Origin: an uncultured Lachnospiraceae bacterium
Lineage (GTDB): Bacteria; Bacillota; Clostridia; Lachnospirales; Lachnospiraceae
Direction: 5' to 3'
Length of the DNA: 52,977 bases
Assembly (NCBI GenBank): GCA_910588295.1
Contig: CAJUQO010000017.1
Span: 1-52,977, forward strand
Within the stretch, counting starts at the first letter, position 1, and every line of letters starts with the position of its first letter. Positions 33,400 to 41,480 of this stretch are shown in pieces. A program made the translations under genes and the position numbers. Under the pieces are notes generated by a model. It was not told the DNA's origin and searched no databases. It saw nothing but the letters and a program-made list of their open reading frames with translations.

Positions 33400-34383
33400 C
33401 TACAGCCGCACCGTCCCGTCCTGCCTGTGCCTGATCCGGAAAGCCCGGGGGGTCATATGATACCGCGCCTTGAACACGCGGTGAAAATAGCTGTTGTTTT
33501 CATACCCCACCGCCGCAACCACATCATTGACCGGCAAGTCCGTATCGCAGAGAAGCTGGGTGGCCTTGTTCATCCGCTTGCGCAGCAGCAGCTCCGTAAA
33601 ATTGTAACCGGTCTGGGCCTTCACCATCTTGCTCAGGGTATGTACCGGCTGGTGCAGCTTTACGCCCAGCTCTGTCAGGGTGGCCGTGCGGTAATTCTGT
33701 TCGATATAATTCAGCGTGGACATGGTGAGCATATTGTCGTAATGATTGGGCACCCGCATCTCAATATAGGGGGCCGAATCCACCAGATGCATGAACAGAA
33801 GCCCCATGGTGGTCTGGTTGATCAGGTTGCTCTGTCCGTCCTTCTGTAAAAGCGAGAGGATCATATTTTCCATCAGATTCTGGATTTGCAGGATCCCCGC
33901 CACCTTAAAATGCAGATATTCTCCCTTCTCCTGATTCTGGCGCAGGGTATTGACCAGGAAATCCGCCAGCACATTGTCTTTCCCGATCATTCTTAAAGCC
34001 ACGTCAAAAAATTCCGGCAGGACGATAAAATTCACAGCCAGATCATCCATGGCCGAGGGCAGGATCTCGTGTTTCGTATACTGGTTCAGGAAAAGCAGTT
34101 CCCCCTGGCAGACTTCCACTGTCTTGCCCTCAATCAGATTGACCACCTTCCCCTGGCAGACATAAAACACCTCCACATAGGTGTGGCGGTGCAGCGGAAA
34201 ATGGACAAACCGGGTGTGCTTACGCAACGAAATCAACTGGCCTTCCTCCAGCATCTTCCGGCTGTCCACGGTAAATTCCCTTCCCGTGGCATAGCGCCCC
34301 TTCTCCACCCCGCTGCCCTCCCGCAGGATCTGTTCCTCTTCTTCCGTAACCTCCCGAAGTTGTTCCAACAAAAATTTCTGCAT
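33400..34383 (-). CDS. AraC family transcriptional regulator
   Basis: 327 aa. N-terminal cupin sensing domain (FPLHRHTYVEVFYVCQGKV, then GELLFLNQYTKHEI), and C-terminal AraC-type DNA-binding domain with two helix-turn-helix units (LTELGVKLHQPVHTLSKMVK and VNDVVAAVGYENNSYFHRVF). Such proteins usually sense a sugar or related ligand. No transport or sugar enzyme gene lies next to it, so its target is not obvious; the nearest gene upstream is the DUF2284 gene 22 bases away, which may share its transcript. GGAG lies 7 bases before the ATG. Confidence 0.88.
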   Translation of the reverse strand: MQKFLLEQLREVTEEEEQILREGSGVEKGRYATGREFTVDSRKMLEEGQLISLRKHTRFVHFPLHRHTYVEVFYVCQGKVVNLIEGKTVEVCQGELLFLNQYTKHEILPSAMDDLAVNFIVLPEFFDVALRMIGKDNVLADFLVNTLRQNQEKGEYLHFKVAGILQIQNLMENMILSLLQKDGQSNLINQTTMGLLFMHLVDSAPYIEMRVPNHYDNMLTMSTLNYIEQNYRTATLTELGVKLHQPVHTLSKMVKAQTGYNFTELLLRKRMNKATQLLCDTDLPVNDVVAAVGYENNSYFHRVFKARYHMTPRAFRIRHRQDGTVRL

Positions 34384-34405
34384 ATCCGCTCTCCGCTGCT
34401 ATGGC

Positions 34406-34957
34406 TCAGTTTTTCTCATACATAAATACGCTGAAATATAATACCCGTTTCTCGCCGGCCCAGCACTCCAGGCCCGCGGCCTCGGCCAGCTTCGTCACAT
34501 CCAGACAGTAAGCCGACAGGCAGGAATATACTTTGTAATCCCTGGGGCATGGCCTGCCGATCATCTGCATACAGGTCTTTTTGCACTGGGTACAGGGCCC
34601 CGCCATCATAGCGTCCGCCTCAATACCCAGCTCACCCAGCCGCTCCAGCACCGTAAAAGAGATTCCGTTGTGCTTTTTCTTGGCTTCTTTCGTCTCCGAC
34701 GCATTCAGCACGCTGTCCACATCCCAGGCCGTCTGCATCACCAGCACCCGCCGGTACTGCATGACCTTTGCCTGCATGTCTTCCGGCGTGCCGCAATAGG
34801 GCGGACAGGAATAATTCACGTCATAGTTCCCGCAGGAATCCTCCTCGCAGAGTTTCCGAAAACCCGGGTTAAAGACCAGATCCTTCGTATCCACGAAGGC
34901 GCAGCCATACACGCCCTCCACCTCGCTGAGCGTCTCCAGAATTTTCATATCGTCCAT
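34406..34957 (-). CDS. DUF2284 metal-binding protein
   Basis: 183 aa from the ATG at 34957, with GGAGG 8 bases upstream; an earlier ATG at 34990 lacks such a site. Conserved cysteines in the pattern LCEEDSCGNY, YSCPPYCG, GPCTQCKKTC and GRPCPRDY mark the DUF2284 family of predicted metal-binding proteins, common in anaerobes. Function is not established; the cysteines suggest an iron-sulfur cluster or zinc. Located between the AraC gene and the DUF4340 gene on the same strand. Confidence 0.82.
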   Translation of the reverse strand: MDDMKILETLSEVEGVYGCAFVDTKDLVFNPGFRKLCEEDSCGNYDVNYSCPPYCGTPEDMQAKVMQYRRVLVMQTAWDVDSVLNASETKEAKKKHNGISFTVLERLGELGIEADAMMAGPCTQCKKTCMQMIGRPCPRDYKVYSCLSAYCLDVTKLAEAAGLECWAGEKRVLYFSVFMYEKN

Positions 34958-35010
34958 AACACATACCTCCACAGGCAAATCTAAAGCCATATACCATTCC
35001 TATCACAAAA

Positions 35011-36471
35011 TTATCTCACTGACGCCAACAGCGTTTCCAGGTTCTCCGCCATGGTGTTTACATACAGCCGGTTCGTATGGGCCGCCTTTGTGCCGTCCTC
35101 ATAGATCACCGTATAGAAATTCTGATCCGCCGGATAATATTGGATAATCTTTTCCGTGCCGTCTGTCAGATAATAATGAAGCGCAAGCTCCGGTTCTCCC
35201 GTATTCTCCGGCACAGTGTCCAAACGCTCCTGGGCCGTGACGCTGACACAGGCATAATAGAAATCGGTGAACAGTTTCTTTTCCACCACTTTTTCATCCG
35301 CCAGCCAGGTGACTACCGCGTTCCCCTGTTTCTCATCCCCCTGCACTACCCGCCGCAGAGTGTGGACGGCGCCGCCGTATGCTACTTCCAGATGATCCAG
35401 ATCACCGATAGACACAAAACTGTAAGTCAGGCTCCAGAAGGTATTTGCGCTGCTCTCCACGAAATCCAGCAGGTATTCCTCCCGGATCGTGTGCACCTGG
35501 GGCGAATCATCCAGACGCACGTAAAAATTGTCTTTATCATCCTGGCCTCCTATGGACAAGCGCACCGTCTTTCTCACACTCCGGGCCATATCCTTACCGT
35601 CTTTTCCCTCCCCGGTCTCCGGAAGGGAGGGCATGTTTCCTGTAGATTCCTCATAGGTAATATCCACCACCGCCACCGGGTTGTCCAGCCCATAGGGCGC
35701 GAAATCCCGGCAATTATATTCCAGATTATCGGCCCAGCTGATGTTGGATACGTTGTTCTGCATGGTTCCCAGAATATTCAGATTGGCAGCCTGGGTATCG
35801 CCGTTTTCATCAGTGACCGTACACTTCTCATCGCCAGTCATCGTCACCAGATAGGGCGCCTCCGCCTTCTGTACATCAAATTCCCGTATGGTTTCCGGGC
35901 TGATCTTGGGAAATTCATCATAGGCCGCAAAATCCCGCAGAGTGCCGGCAAAATGGGTATCCAAAAGGGTGGACGTCAGATACACCGTGTCCGTGCCCTG
36001 GCCCACCTGGAAATACACTTCTCCGTTGGCGCCGTTCCGGTCTCCCACCGCAATCTCCGTCACATTTCCGTCCGCCGTCGTCACCCGGATCCTCCGGGAA
36101 GGGCTCTTAAGCCCGTACTGCCCCGGATCCTCCACGTTCTCTAATGTACGGTTGGCCGACAGAGCCGACAGGTCGGCCAGCAGCGTATCCATTTTTTCCT
36201 CATTCATGGCAAAAGCTTCATCGTCGGGAGACTGCCAGCCATTCTCCCCACGGGCAAGGGTAATCAGCCCCTCGTCCCCATTAAAAGAAATTTCCCGGAC
36301 ATCCTCGCCTTTTATGGCCACCACCACCGCCTGAGCCGCTTTCTGTTCTTCCTCCCGTGCCTTCTGCTTCTCCTGATTTCCGGTGTAAACGGTCAGCGCG
36401 CCGTAAGCGCCGCCCAACAAAAGGATCACGGCCAGGCCTATGATCAGTTTTTTTACATTTTTCTTCGTCAT
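35011..36471 (-). CDS. DUF4340 domain protein of a Gld-like ABC system
   Basis: 486 aa. One N-terminal membrane helix (KKLIIGLAVILLLGGAYGAL), then an extracytoplasmic body with repeated DUF4340 units (near residues 60-200 and 230-480; phrases such as ENVEDPGQYGLKSP and ADNLEYNCRDFAPYGLDNP mark the repeats). DUF4340 proteins are regularly encoded with GldF/GldG-like ABC systems, as here; the exact role is unknown, though the placement suggests an outer accessory subunit. It begins 3 bases after the GldG-like gene, so is translationally linked. Confidence 0.88.
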   Translation of the reverse strand: MTKKNVKKLIIGLAVILLLGGAYGALTVYTGNQEKQKAREEEQKAAQAVVVAIKGEDVREISFNGDEGLITLARGENGWQSPDDEAFAMNEEKMDTLLADLSALSANRTLENVEDPGQYGLKSPSRRIRVTTADGNVTEIAVGDRNGANGEVYFQVGQGTDTVYLTSTLLDTHFAGTLRDFAAYDEFPKISPETIREFDVQKAEAPYLVTMTGDEKCTVTDENGDTQAANLNILGTMQNNVSNISWADNLEYNCRDFAPYGLDNPVAVVDITYEESTGNMPSLPETGEGKDGKDMARSVRKTVRLSIGGQDDKDNFYVRLDDSPQVHTIREEYLLDFVESSANTFWSLTYSFVSIGDLDHLEVAYGGAVHTLRRVVQGDEKQGNAVVTWLADEKVVEKKLFTDFYYACVSVTAQERLDTVPENTGEPELALHYYLTDGTEKIIQYYPADQNFYTVIYEDGTKAAHTNRLYVNTMAENLETLLASVR

Positions 36472-36474
36472 CCC

Positions 36475-37899
36475 TTATCTCTTTCTCCTGTTCAGCCATA
36501 CCAGAGTGCCTGCCAGAATACACAGTATCGGCAGCACAAACACGCAGACCACCGTCCAGAAATTGGCCGAAAAATCTGTCAGCGTCAGATACTGCACCTG
36601 CAGGCTCTTGACCGCCACCGACGACGAGGTATCCTCCCCGTTGCAAAGGTAGTTGGCCGTACTTCCGAAAAGCTCCGCGTTATAACCGGACACGTTCTGG
36701 TTGTAATCCTCGTCCAGCAGATAACCGGTGCTGTAGTAGACGATCTCCGTCTCCGCCTCGTGATCATTATTGATATCTTCCTGGATCAACATTCCCACTG
36801 TGAAGGGGCCGTCAATATCGCCGGCTTCCTTCTCCGAAGTAGTCATATTCTGCACATCCATCTTGGCGTAGGAACTGTCCGCCGTAGCCAAAAGAGGCTG
36901 CATGGTGATGGAATCCCGGTAAGTATCCAGCGTGCGGATGCCCTGGCTCATGGGAGCCAGCAGGTAAGAATCACCGTAAACTTTCGCCGTAATATCCGAA
37001 TAATTCACTGTGGGGATCACACAGTACTGGTAGGTCATATAGCGGCCGGAATCCCCCTCCAAGATAATCCCATCATCCCTGGCCACGCCGTAATTGGACA
37101 AAACGGAATCGAAATTCGGCATGGCATCCGCCGTATAATTGGAAAAGATGATGGCCTTTCCGCCTTTTTCCAGATAGTTCAAAATTTTCTCCGTAATCTC
37201 CGCAGAATAGTCTTTCTGAGGGGCGGCGATCACGATCCCCGCCGCGTCCTCCGGCACACCGGCCTCCGCCAGCAGGTTCAGCGTGCGGATGTCAATATTG
37301 TTTTTCTCCACCGCATCCCGGAAAGACGCGCCAAGGGCCGCCTCGCCGTTACCGTTCAGCACGTAGATCACCGGAATGTCCTCGGAAGTCACATAAGCGA
37401 TGGCGCTGGTCACCATGCCCTCGCCGTCAAAACCGGTCTGCACGTAGCTGTAGGTATTGTAGTTAAAGTCCGACACATACATGGCATCGGCATTGACCAC
37501 TTTATACCGTTCTCCGCAGACTGCGATCACACTGTTATTCCCAACAGCCTCGTCACTGTACTGAGAAGTAAAGGCCGGATACAGAGCCGGATCAATCTGT
37601 TCCACGGTAAGATGGGAGGAAGCGTCCTCATACCGCTCCATCAGTTTCCGGATCGTATCATCCTCCTTGCCGCCCTCGCAGATGTAATACAGCGTCACAT
37701 CCTCATCCAGTCCGGACAGAAAATCCGTGGTTGTTCCGGTCAGGGTATACAGCCGGGAGGTGCTGAAATCAAACTGAGTGAGCTGGGAGGGAAGCCCCCG
37801 GACAATCAGATTGATCATTACGGCAATAACCGCCACCACCAGCGTGATCAGTATACTATAGGAACCGTTTTTCAGGCTCTTACTATTTTTCTCATTCAT
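36475..37899 (-). CDS. GldG-like ABC transport auxiliary protein
   Basis: 474 aa from the ATG at 37899, which has AGGGGG about 8 bases upstream; a GTG three codons earlier would touch that site. N-terminal membrane helix (ILITLVVAVIAVMINLIV), large extracytoplasmic domain of the ABC-type uncharacterised transport family (residues about 40-430), and a C-terminal helix (FWTVVCVFVLPILCILAGTL) followed by a basic cytoplasmic end. Members pair with a GldF-like permease and GldA-like ATPase. The substrate is unknown; in gliding Bacteroidetes relatives serve motility, but in Firmicutes the role is not defined. Confidence 0.88.
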   Translation of the reverse strand: MNEKNSKSLKNGSYSILITLVVAVIAVMINLIVRGLPSQLTQFDFSTSRLYTLTGTTTDFLSGLDEDVTLYYICEGGKEDDTIRKLMERYEDASSHLTVEQIDPALYPAFTSQYSDEAVGNNSVIAVCGERYKVVNADAMYVSDFNYNTYSYVQTGFDGEGMVTSAIAYVTSEDIPVIYVLNGNGEAALGASFRDAVEKNNIDIRTLNLLAEAGVPEDAAGIVIAAPQKDYSAEITEKILNYLEKGGKAIIFSNYTADAMPNFDSVLSNYGVARDDGIILEGDSGRYMTYQYCVIPTVNYSDITAKVYGDSYLLAPMSQGIRTLDTYRDSITMQPLLATADSSYAKMDVQNMTTSEKEAGDIDGPFTVGMLIQEDINNDHEAETEIVYYSTGYLLDEDYNQNVSGYNAELFGSTANYLCNGEDTSSSVAVKSLQVQYLTLTDFSANFWTVVCVFVLPILCILAGTLVWLNRRKR

Positions 37900-37911
37900 C
37901 CTGCGCACCCC

Positions 37912-38775
37912 CTAATTCCACCGTCTCTTGACAACGGTCTGTATAGACAGAAACAGAGCCACCGCCGCTATGGAGACATAGTATACGATACCGGTAATAT
38001 CCAGGATACCGTCAAAGAAACCGGTCAGCTGTCCATTCATGTAAAAAACGGACAGAAAACGGGGAAAGGCTCCCTCTAGAAGCGGCGCACGTACCGCGTA
38101 GACAATTGCCAGTACGGCCACCACCACCGCCGCCGCCGCCACTGTCATTTTCACATTGCGGATCATATTGTAAATGACCGCCGCCAATAGAAGCGCCAGC
38201 ACCGTGAAAGAGACCAGAGAGGCAATGGCTGTATTCGGCACCATACCGGATATACTGTCCATCAGAAAACAGATCAGCAGGAACCCAAAGCTCATCACCG
38301 CCGCTATGACCGGATTATCCGTCAGAGATGAGAAAAACAGGCCAATGGCCATATTCGCGCAGCCCAGCAGGAAAAAGCCTAGGATCGAGAGATAAGCCAC
38401 CGCCATATTCACCGTGCCAAAACGGGACAGGATCAGCGGATATGCGCAGACCACCGCCATGGGCGCCGCGTACAGCGTGACCAGGGCCAGATATTTACCC
38501 AGCACAATATCACTAACCGCAAGAGGCAGGGTGAGCAAAAGCTGATCCGTCTTCTGTTTCCGCTCCTCCGCCAGCACCCGCATAGTCAGGATCGGCACAA
38601 AAATAATAAAGAGAAACTGAACATTCTGCAGCACCGTCTCAAACCGGGGCGAGGACAGATTCAGGTTGGTGAAGGAAAAATAGATGCCTATCACTGCCAG
38701 CATAAAGGCCACAAATACATAGCCGATCATGGACGTCAGATAACTTCTTATTTCTTTTCGATATACAGCGATCAT
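37912..38775 (-). CDS. ABC-2 type permease of the Gld-like system (GldF-like)
   Basis: 287 aa from the ATG at 38775, whose ATGA overlaps the ATPase stop, with AGGAGGCAAAG just upstream; the longer frame lies inside the ATPase gene. Six to seven hydrophobic segments (first MIGYVFVAFMLAVIGIYFSF), with the ABC-2 loop LAEERKQKTDQLLLTLP. Forms the membrane channel with the ATPase (38772-39767) and the GldG-like protein. Confidence 0.9.
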   Translation of the reverse strand: MIAVYRKEIRSYLTSMIGYVFVAFMLAVIGIYFSFTNLNLSSPRFETVLQNVQFLFIIFVPILTMRVLAEERKQKTDQLLLTLPLAVSDIVLGKYLALVTLYAAPMAVVCAYPLILSRFGTVNMAVAYLSILGFFLLGCANMAIGLFFSSLTDNPVIAAVMSFGFLLICFLMDSISGMVPNTAIASLVSFTVLALLLAAVIYNMIRNVKMTVAAAAVVVAVLAIVYAVRAPLLEGAFPRFLSVFYMNGQLTGFFDGILDITGIVYYVSIAAVALFLSIQTVVKRRWN

Positions 38776-39767
38776 GCCTTTGCCTCCTCGCTCGCCTGCC
38801 GGGCGGCCTTTCTCCGGCCGCTTCCCCTCTTCTCCGCGCCGGTAAGCTCCAGGAAAATATCCTCCAGGGTCATGCTGGCGCCCTGCATCTCCAGGATCGG
38901 GCAATGGGCCGCGGCAAATTTATAGAATAATCCCCGGCGGATATCCGCCTCCCCGGCGATCTGAAGCTGAATGCGGAAAGAACCCGGCTGCTCCTTAGCC
39001 GGCTGGATATCCGATGATTGAATATCTTTAAAATTTTTCAACACGTCCCGGATCGCTTCCCGGCTGCCTTCCACCAGAAGCTCCAGATTATTCTGCCCGA
39101 GGAACAGCTTCTCCAGATTGTCTGTGGAATCGGCGGCTACCAATTTCCCCTTATTAATGATCAGCACATAATCGCAGACCGCGCTCACTTCGGAGAGGAT
39201 ATGGGAACTTAAAATCACCGTATGCTTTTTGCCCAGGCTTTTCACCAGTTCACGGATCTCTATGATCTGCTTGGGATCCAGGCCCACGGTGGGCTCGTCC
39301 AGAATGATTATTTCCGGATACCCGATCAGCGCCTGGGCAATGCCCACACGCTGTTTATAGCCCTTGGACAGATTGCGGATCAGCCTGTTTGCCATATCCG
39401 AAATCTTCACGGTACGCATAATCTCATCGATCATGGGCTGCCGTTCCTTTTTCGGTATTTTTTTCAGTTCCGCCACCGTCACCAGATATTCCAGCACCGT
39501 CATATCCACATACAACGGCGGGATCTCCGGCAGATAGCCGATACAGGCCTTTGCCTCCTCGGCCTCCGTCAGAATGTTATGGCCGTCGATCACCACCTCC
39601 CCCGAGGTAGAAGCGATATATCCGGTCATAATATTCATAGTTGTGGATTTCCCAGCCCCGTTGGGCCCCAGAAGGCCGTAGATCCGACCGCTCTCCAACT
39701 CAAACGAGAGATCATTGACCGCATAGTGGCCGCCGTATTTTTTCACGAGATTTTTCACTTCAATCAA
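38772..39767 (-). CDS. ABC transporter ATPase of the Gld-like system (GldA-like)
   Basis: 331 aa, beginning at a TTG with GGAGG 9 bases upstream. Walker A GPNGAGKST, signature LSKGYKQR, Walker B IIILDEPTVGLDP, H-loop SSH; a C-terminal part of about 100 residues ends in a basic tail (EKRGSGRRKAARQ). Resembles bacitracin/GldA-type exporters. First gene of the four-gene set ATPase-permease-GldG-DUF4340, all on the minus strand with overlaps or very short gaps. Confidence 0.92.
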   Translation of the reverse strand: MIEVKNLVKKYGGHYAVNDLSFELESGRIYGLLGPNGAGKSTTMNIMTGYIASTSGEVVIDGHNILTEAEEAKACIGYLPEIPPLYVDMTVLEYLVTVAELKKIPKKERQPMIDEIMRTVKISDMANRLIRNLSKGYKQRVGIAQALIGYPEIIILDEPTVGLDPKQIIEIRELVKSLGKKHTVILSSHILSEVSAVCDYVLIINKGKLVAADSTDNLEKLFLGQNNLELLVEGSREAIRDVLKNFKDIQSSDIQPAKEQPGSFRIQLQIAGEADIRRGLFYKFAAAHCPILEMQGASMTLEDIFLELTGAEKRGSGRRKAARQASEEAKA

Positions 39768-40096
39768 CGCAGATTTCCTCCTTCATGACAGGCGGTATTC
39801 CCGCCCGCTTGTCACGGCCGCATTCAGAAAAACCATTTCCGCTCCAGACGGCCGCACAAACAGGCCCAGTGTAGCAAAGACCTGTGTTCTTTCTGTGAAC
39901 GGAGCCCCCTTCACCCCGCCCCGGCGTCTTTTGGCCGCCGCCGTCAAGACGCTTTTGTATAGATATCCGATATCGGCTGTTTATCTACCGAACCGCCCAT
40001 GGCAGTTTTTTGGATACCCATGCAAAAACGTCTGCCCTGCCGGGCAGACGCCTCCGTATGTTTAGATTGCCTGTTTCTTCAAAGCACTGTCAGAAA
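39768..40096. other. 329-base intergenic region, leader and terminators only
   Basis: No open frame with a ribosome site. It holds the terminator of the rhamnose importer operon (40024-40050), a 7-bp inverted repeat GCGTCTT/AAGACGC (39924-39952) followed by TTTT on the plus strand, and an imperfect 10-bp hairpin TGACAGGCGG/CCGCTTGTCA (39786-39814) about 20 bases before the Gld-type ATPase start. No clear sigma-A promoter was found. Confidence 0.6.
40024..40050 (-). terminator. Terminator of the rhamnose importer operon
   Basis: On the minus strand, CGTCTGCCC/GGGCAGACG (40029-40050) with a 4-base loop and a following T-run (40028-40024). It lies 47 bases past the stop of the binding-protein gene. 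Confidence 0.93.
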
Positions 40097-41404
40097 TTAC
40101 AGCTTGTTAGCCCACTCTGTCATGTTGCCTTTGTAGAATACAAATGGTGTACCAGTCAGAAGAGTGGTAGCGCCGTTACCGGCATCATCAGTAGTGAAAT
40201 CTTCTGCAGCGTACTCGCCCCATGCTTCCATGGAAACGGTAGAACCGGCAGATCCGTCATAGCCATCGTTCTGAATAGCCATCTGGATAGCAGCTGTGGA
40301 AGCGCCCAGATGAGTAACATCCCAGAGCATCATGTACGGGCAAACGAAATCAAACTCGTTATCCGCATCTGTTGCAGGCATATATTTGTTCATCTCGGTG
40401 GGCAGTCCAAGACCGGTCAGCTTAATGTCAGAGCCGGCCTGTGTCAGCACCTCGCCGGCAGCGGCGATACCAACAGTCGTCGGAGAGATGATAGCGTCAA
40501 CTTTGTTCTCAGCCAGGAAAGCCTGAGCCTGTGTGGTGGACTTGGTAGCCTCGTCGTCACCATACTTCTTGTCCAGCTCGGCGCTTACTTTGCCTTTGTA
40601 GATATCTTTGGAGAGCTCTTTCTCCATCTCAGCGATCCAGCCGTTCTGTACCGGAGTATCGATACCGGCGGACAGGACACCCAGATGCAGCTCTTCACCG
40701 GAGTAATCAGCCAGAGCCGTCTCAACAGTCTTTTCCATGGTCACATCGCTGGGATCATAAGATACACCCAGTTCGATCAGAACCGCCGCGCGAACCTGCA
40801 TAGCTCCGATATCAGCGGTGGAAGCCTGAACGTTGTGAACGACACGGTAATCGGCAGATGCCTCAGAGTCCACGGATACGATCGGGATATTAGCGCCTTT
40901 GGCTTTTTCAAACACCTGATCAAAACCGGTATCTCCATTAGTAGAAATAGAGATAGACTTGCAGCCCTGGGTGATGGACTCGTCCAGAAGCTGTACCTGA
41001 GCGGCTACAGTCGTCTCAGCCGGGGATTTCTCGATACAGGGCTCGCCAACCTGAGCCATGTAGGACGAGAAGCCATCGTACATGATAACACCGAAGTTGT
41101 TACCTACGGATTTAAACATGAATACATGGGAACCGGATACCTGATCTGTGGTTCCGCCGTTGCCGGATGCCGCGGGAGCCTCGCTGCCCGCTGCGGATGC
41201 CTCGGGAGCTGCGCTTGAAGCAGGAGCTTCACTTCCAGCCGCAGATGCCGCGGGAGCCTCGCTGCCCGCTGCGGATGCCTCAGGTGCCGCGCTGCCTGCG
41301 GAGCTTCCGGCTGCAGAACTGCTTCCGCCGCCGCATCCGGCCAGTGTGGTGCCGGCCATTGCTGCTACAAGGCCCAGCGCCATGAACTTTTTGAAGTTTT
41401 TCAT
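40097..41404 (-). CDS. Sugar-binding lipoprotein of the rhamnose-type ABC importer
   Basis: 435 aa. Lipoprotein signal peptide with lipobox LAGC (Cys about residue 24), then an Ala/Ser/Glu/Pro linker to about residue 80 that contains a duplicated unit, then a periplasmic-binding (RbsB-like) domain. It should bind a sugar outside the membrane and deliver it to the two permeases; L-rhamnose is inferred from the rhaA and rhaB genes beside the importer. Unusually, it is the last gene of its operon, after the ATPase and both permeases, and ends at a strong terminator. AAAGGAGGAAG precedes the ATG. Confidence 0.88.
   Translation of the reverse strand: MKNFKKFMALGLVAAMAGTTLAGCGGGSSSAAGSSAGSAAPEASAAGSEAPAASAAGSEAPASSAAPEASAAGSEAPAASGNGGTTDQVSGSHVFMFKSVGNNFGVIMYDGFSSYMAQVGEPCIEKSPAETTVAAQVQLLDESITQGCKSISISTNGDTGFDQVFEKAKGANIPIVSVDSEASADYRVVHNVQASTADIGAMQVRAAVLIELGVSYDPSDVTMEKTVETALADYSGEELHLGVLSAGIDTPVQNGWIAEMEKELSKDIYKGKVSAELDKKYGDDEATKSTTQAQAFLAENKVDAIISPTTVGIAAAGEVLTQAGSDIKLTGLGLPTEMNKYMPATDADNEFDFVCPYMMLWDVTHLGASTAAIQMAIQNDGYDGSAGSTVSMEAWGEYAAEDFTTDDAGNGATTLLTGTPFVFYKGNMTEWANKL
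41166..41281 (-). repeat. 38-bp direct repeat in the lipoprotein linker
   Basis: Two exact 38-base copies, 41166-41203 and 41244-41281, 78 bases apart and therefore in frame, with a diverged copy between. They encode Glu-Ala-Ser-Ala-Ala-Gly-Ser-type linker units of the binding protein. Linker length could vary by recombination. Confidence 0.85.
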
Positions 41405-41480
41405 ACTTTCTTCCTCCTTTAGGATTTCAATATATATATAAACTTTCGTTTATACCGGGATTATTATACACGTGTACAGG
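41405..41480. other. Intergenic space before the binding-protein gene
   Basis: 76 bases between the second permease and the lipoprotein gene, the only sizeable gap in the importer operon. It contains a palindrome TACACGTGTA (plus strand 41467-41476) and a small GAAA-loop hairpin (ATAAAC/GTTTAT on the minus strand, 41447-41432). Either could stabilise or boost the distal transcript, as binding proteins are needed in excess. No promoter is clear. Confidence 0.4.

Noticed and set aside
40010..41218. Plus-strand frame (402 codons) opposite the binding-protein gene
   Set aside because: Antisense of a clear lipoprotein; no motifs.
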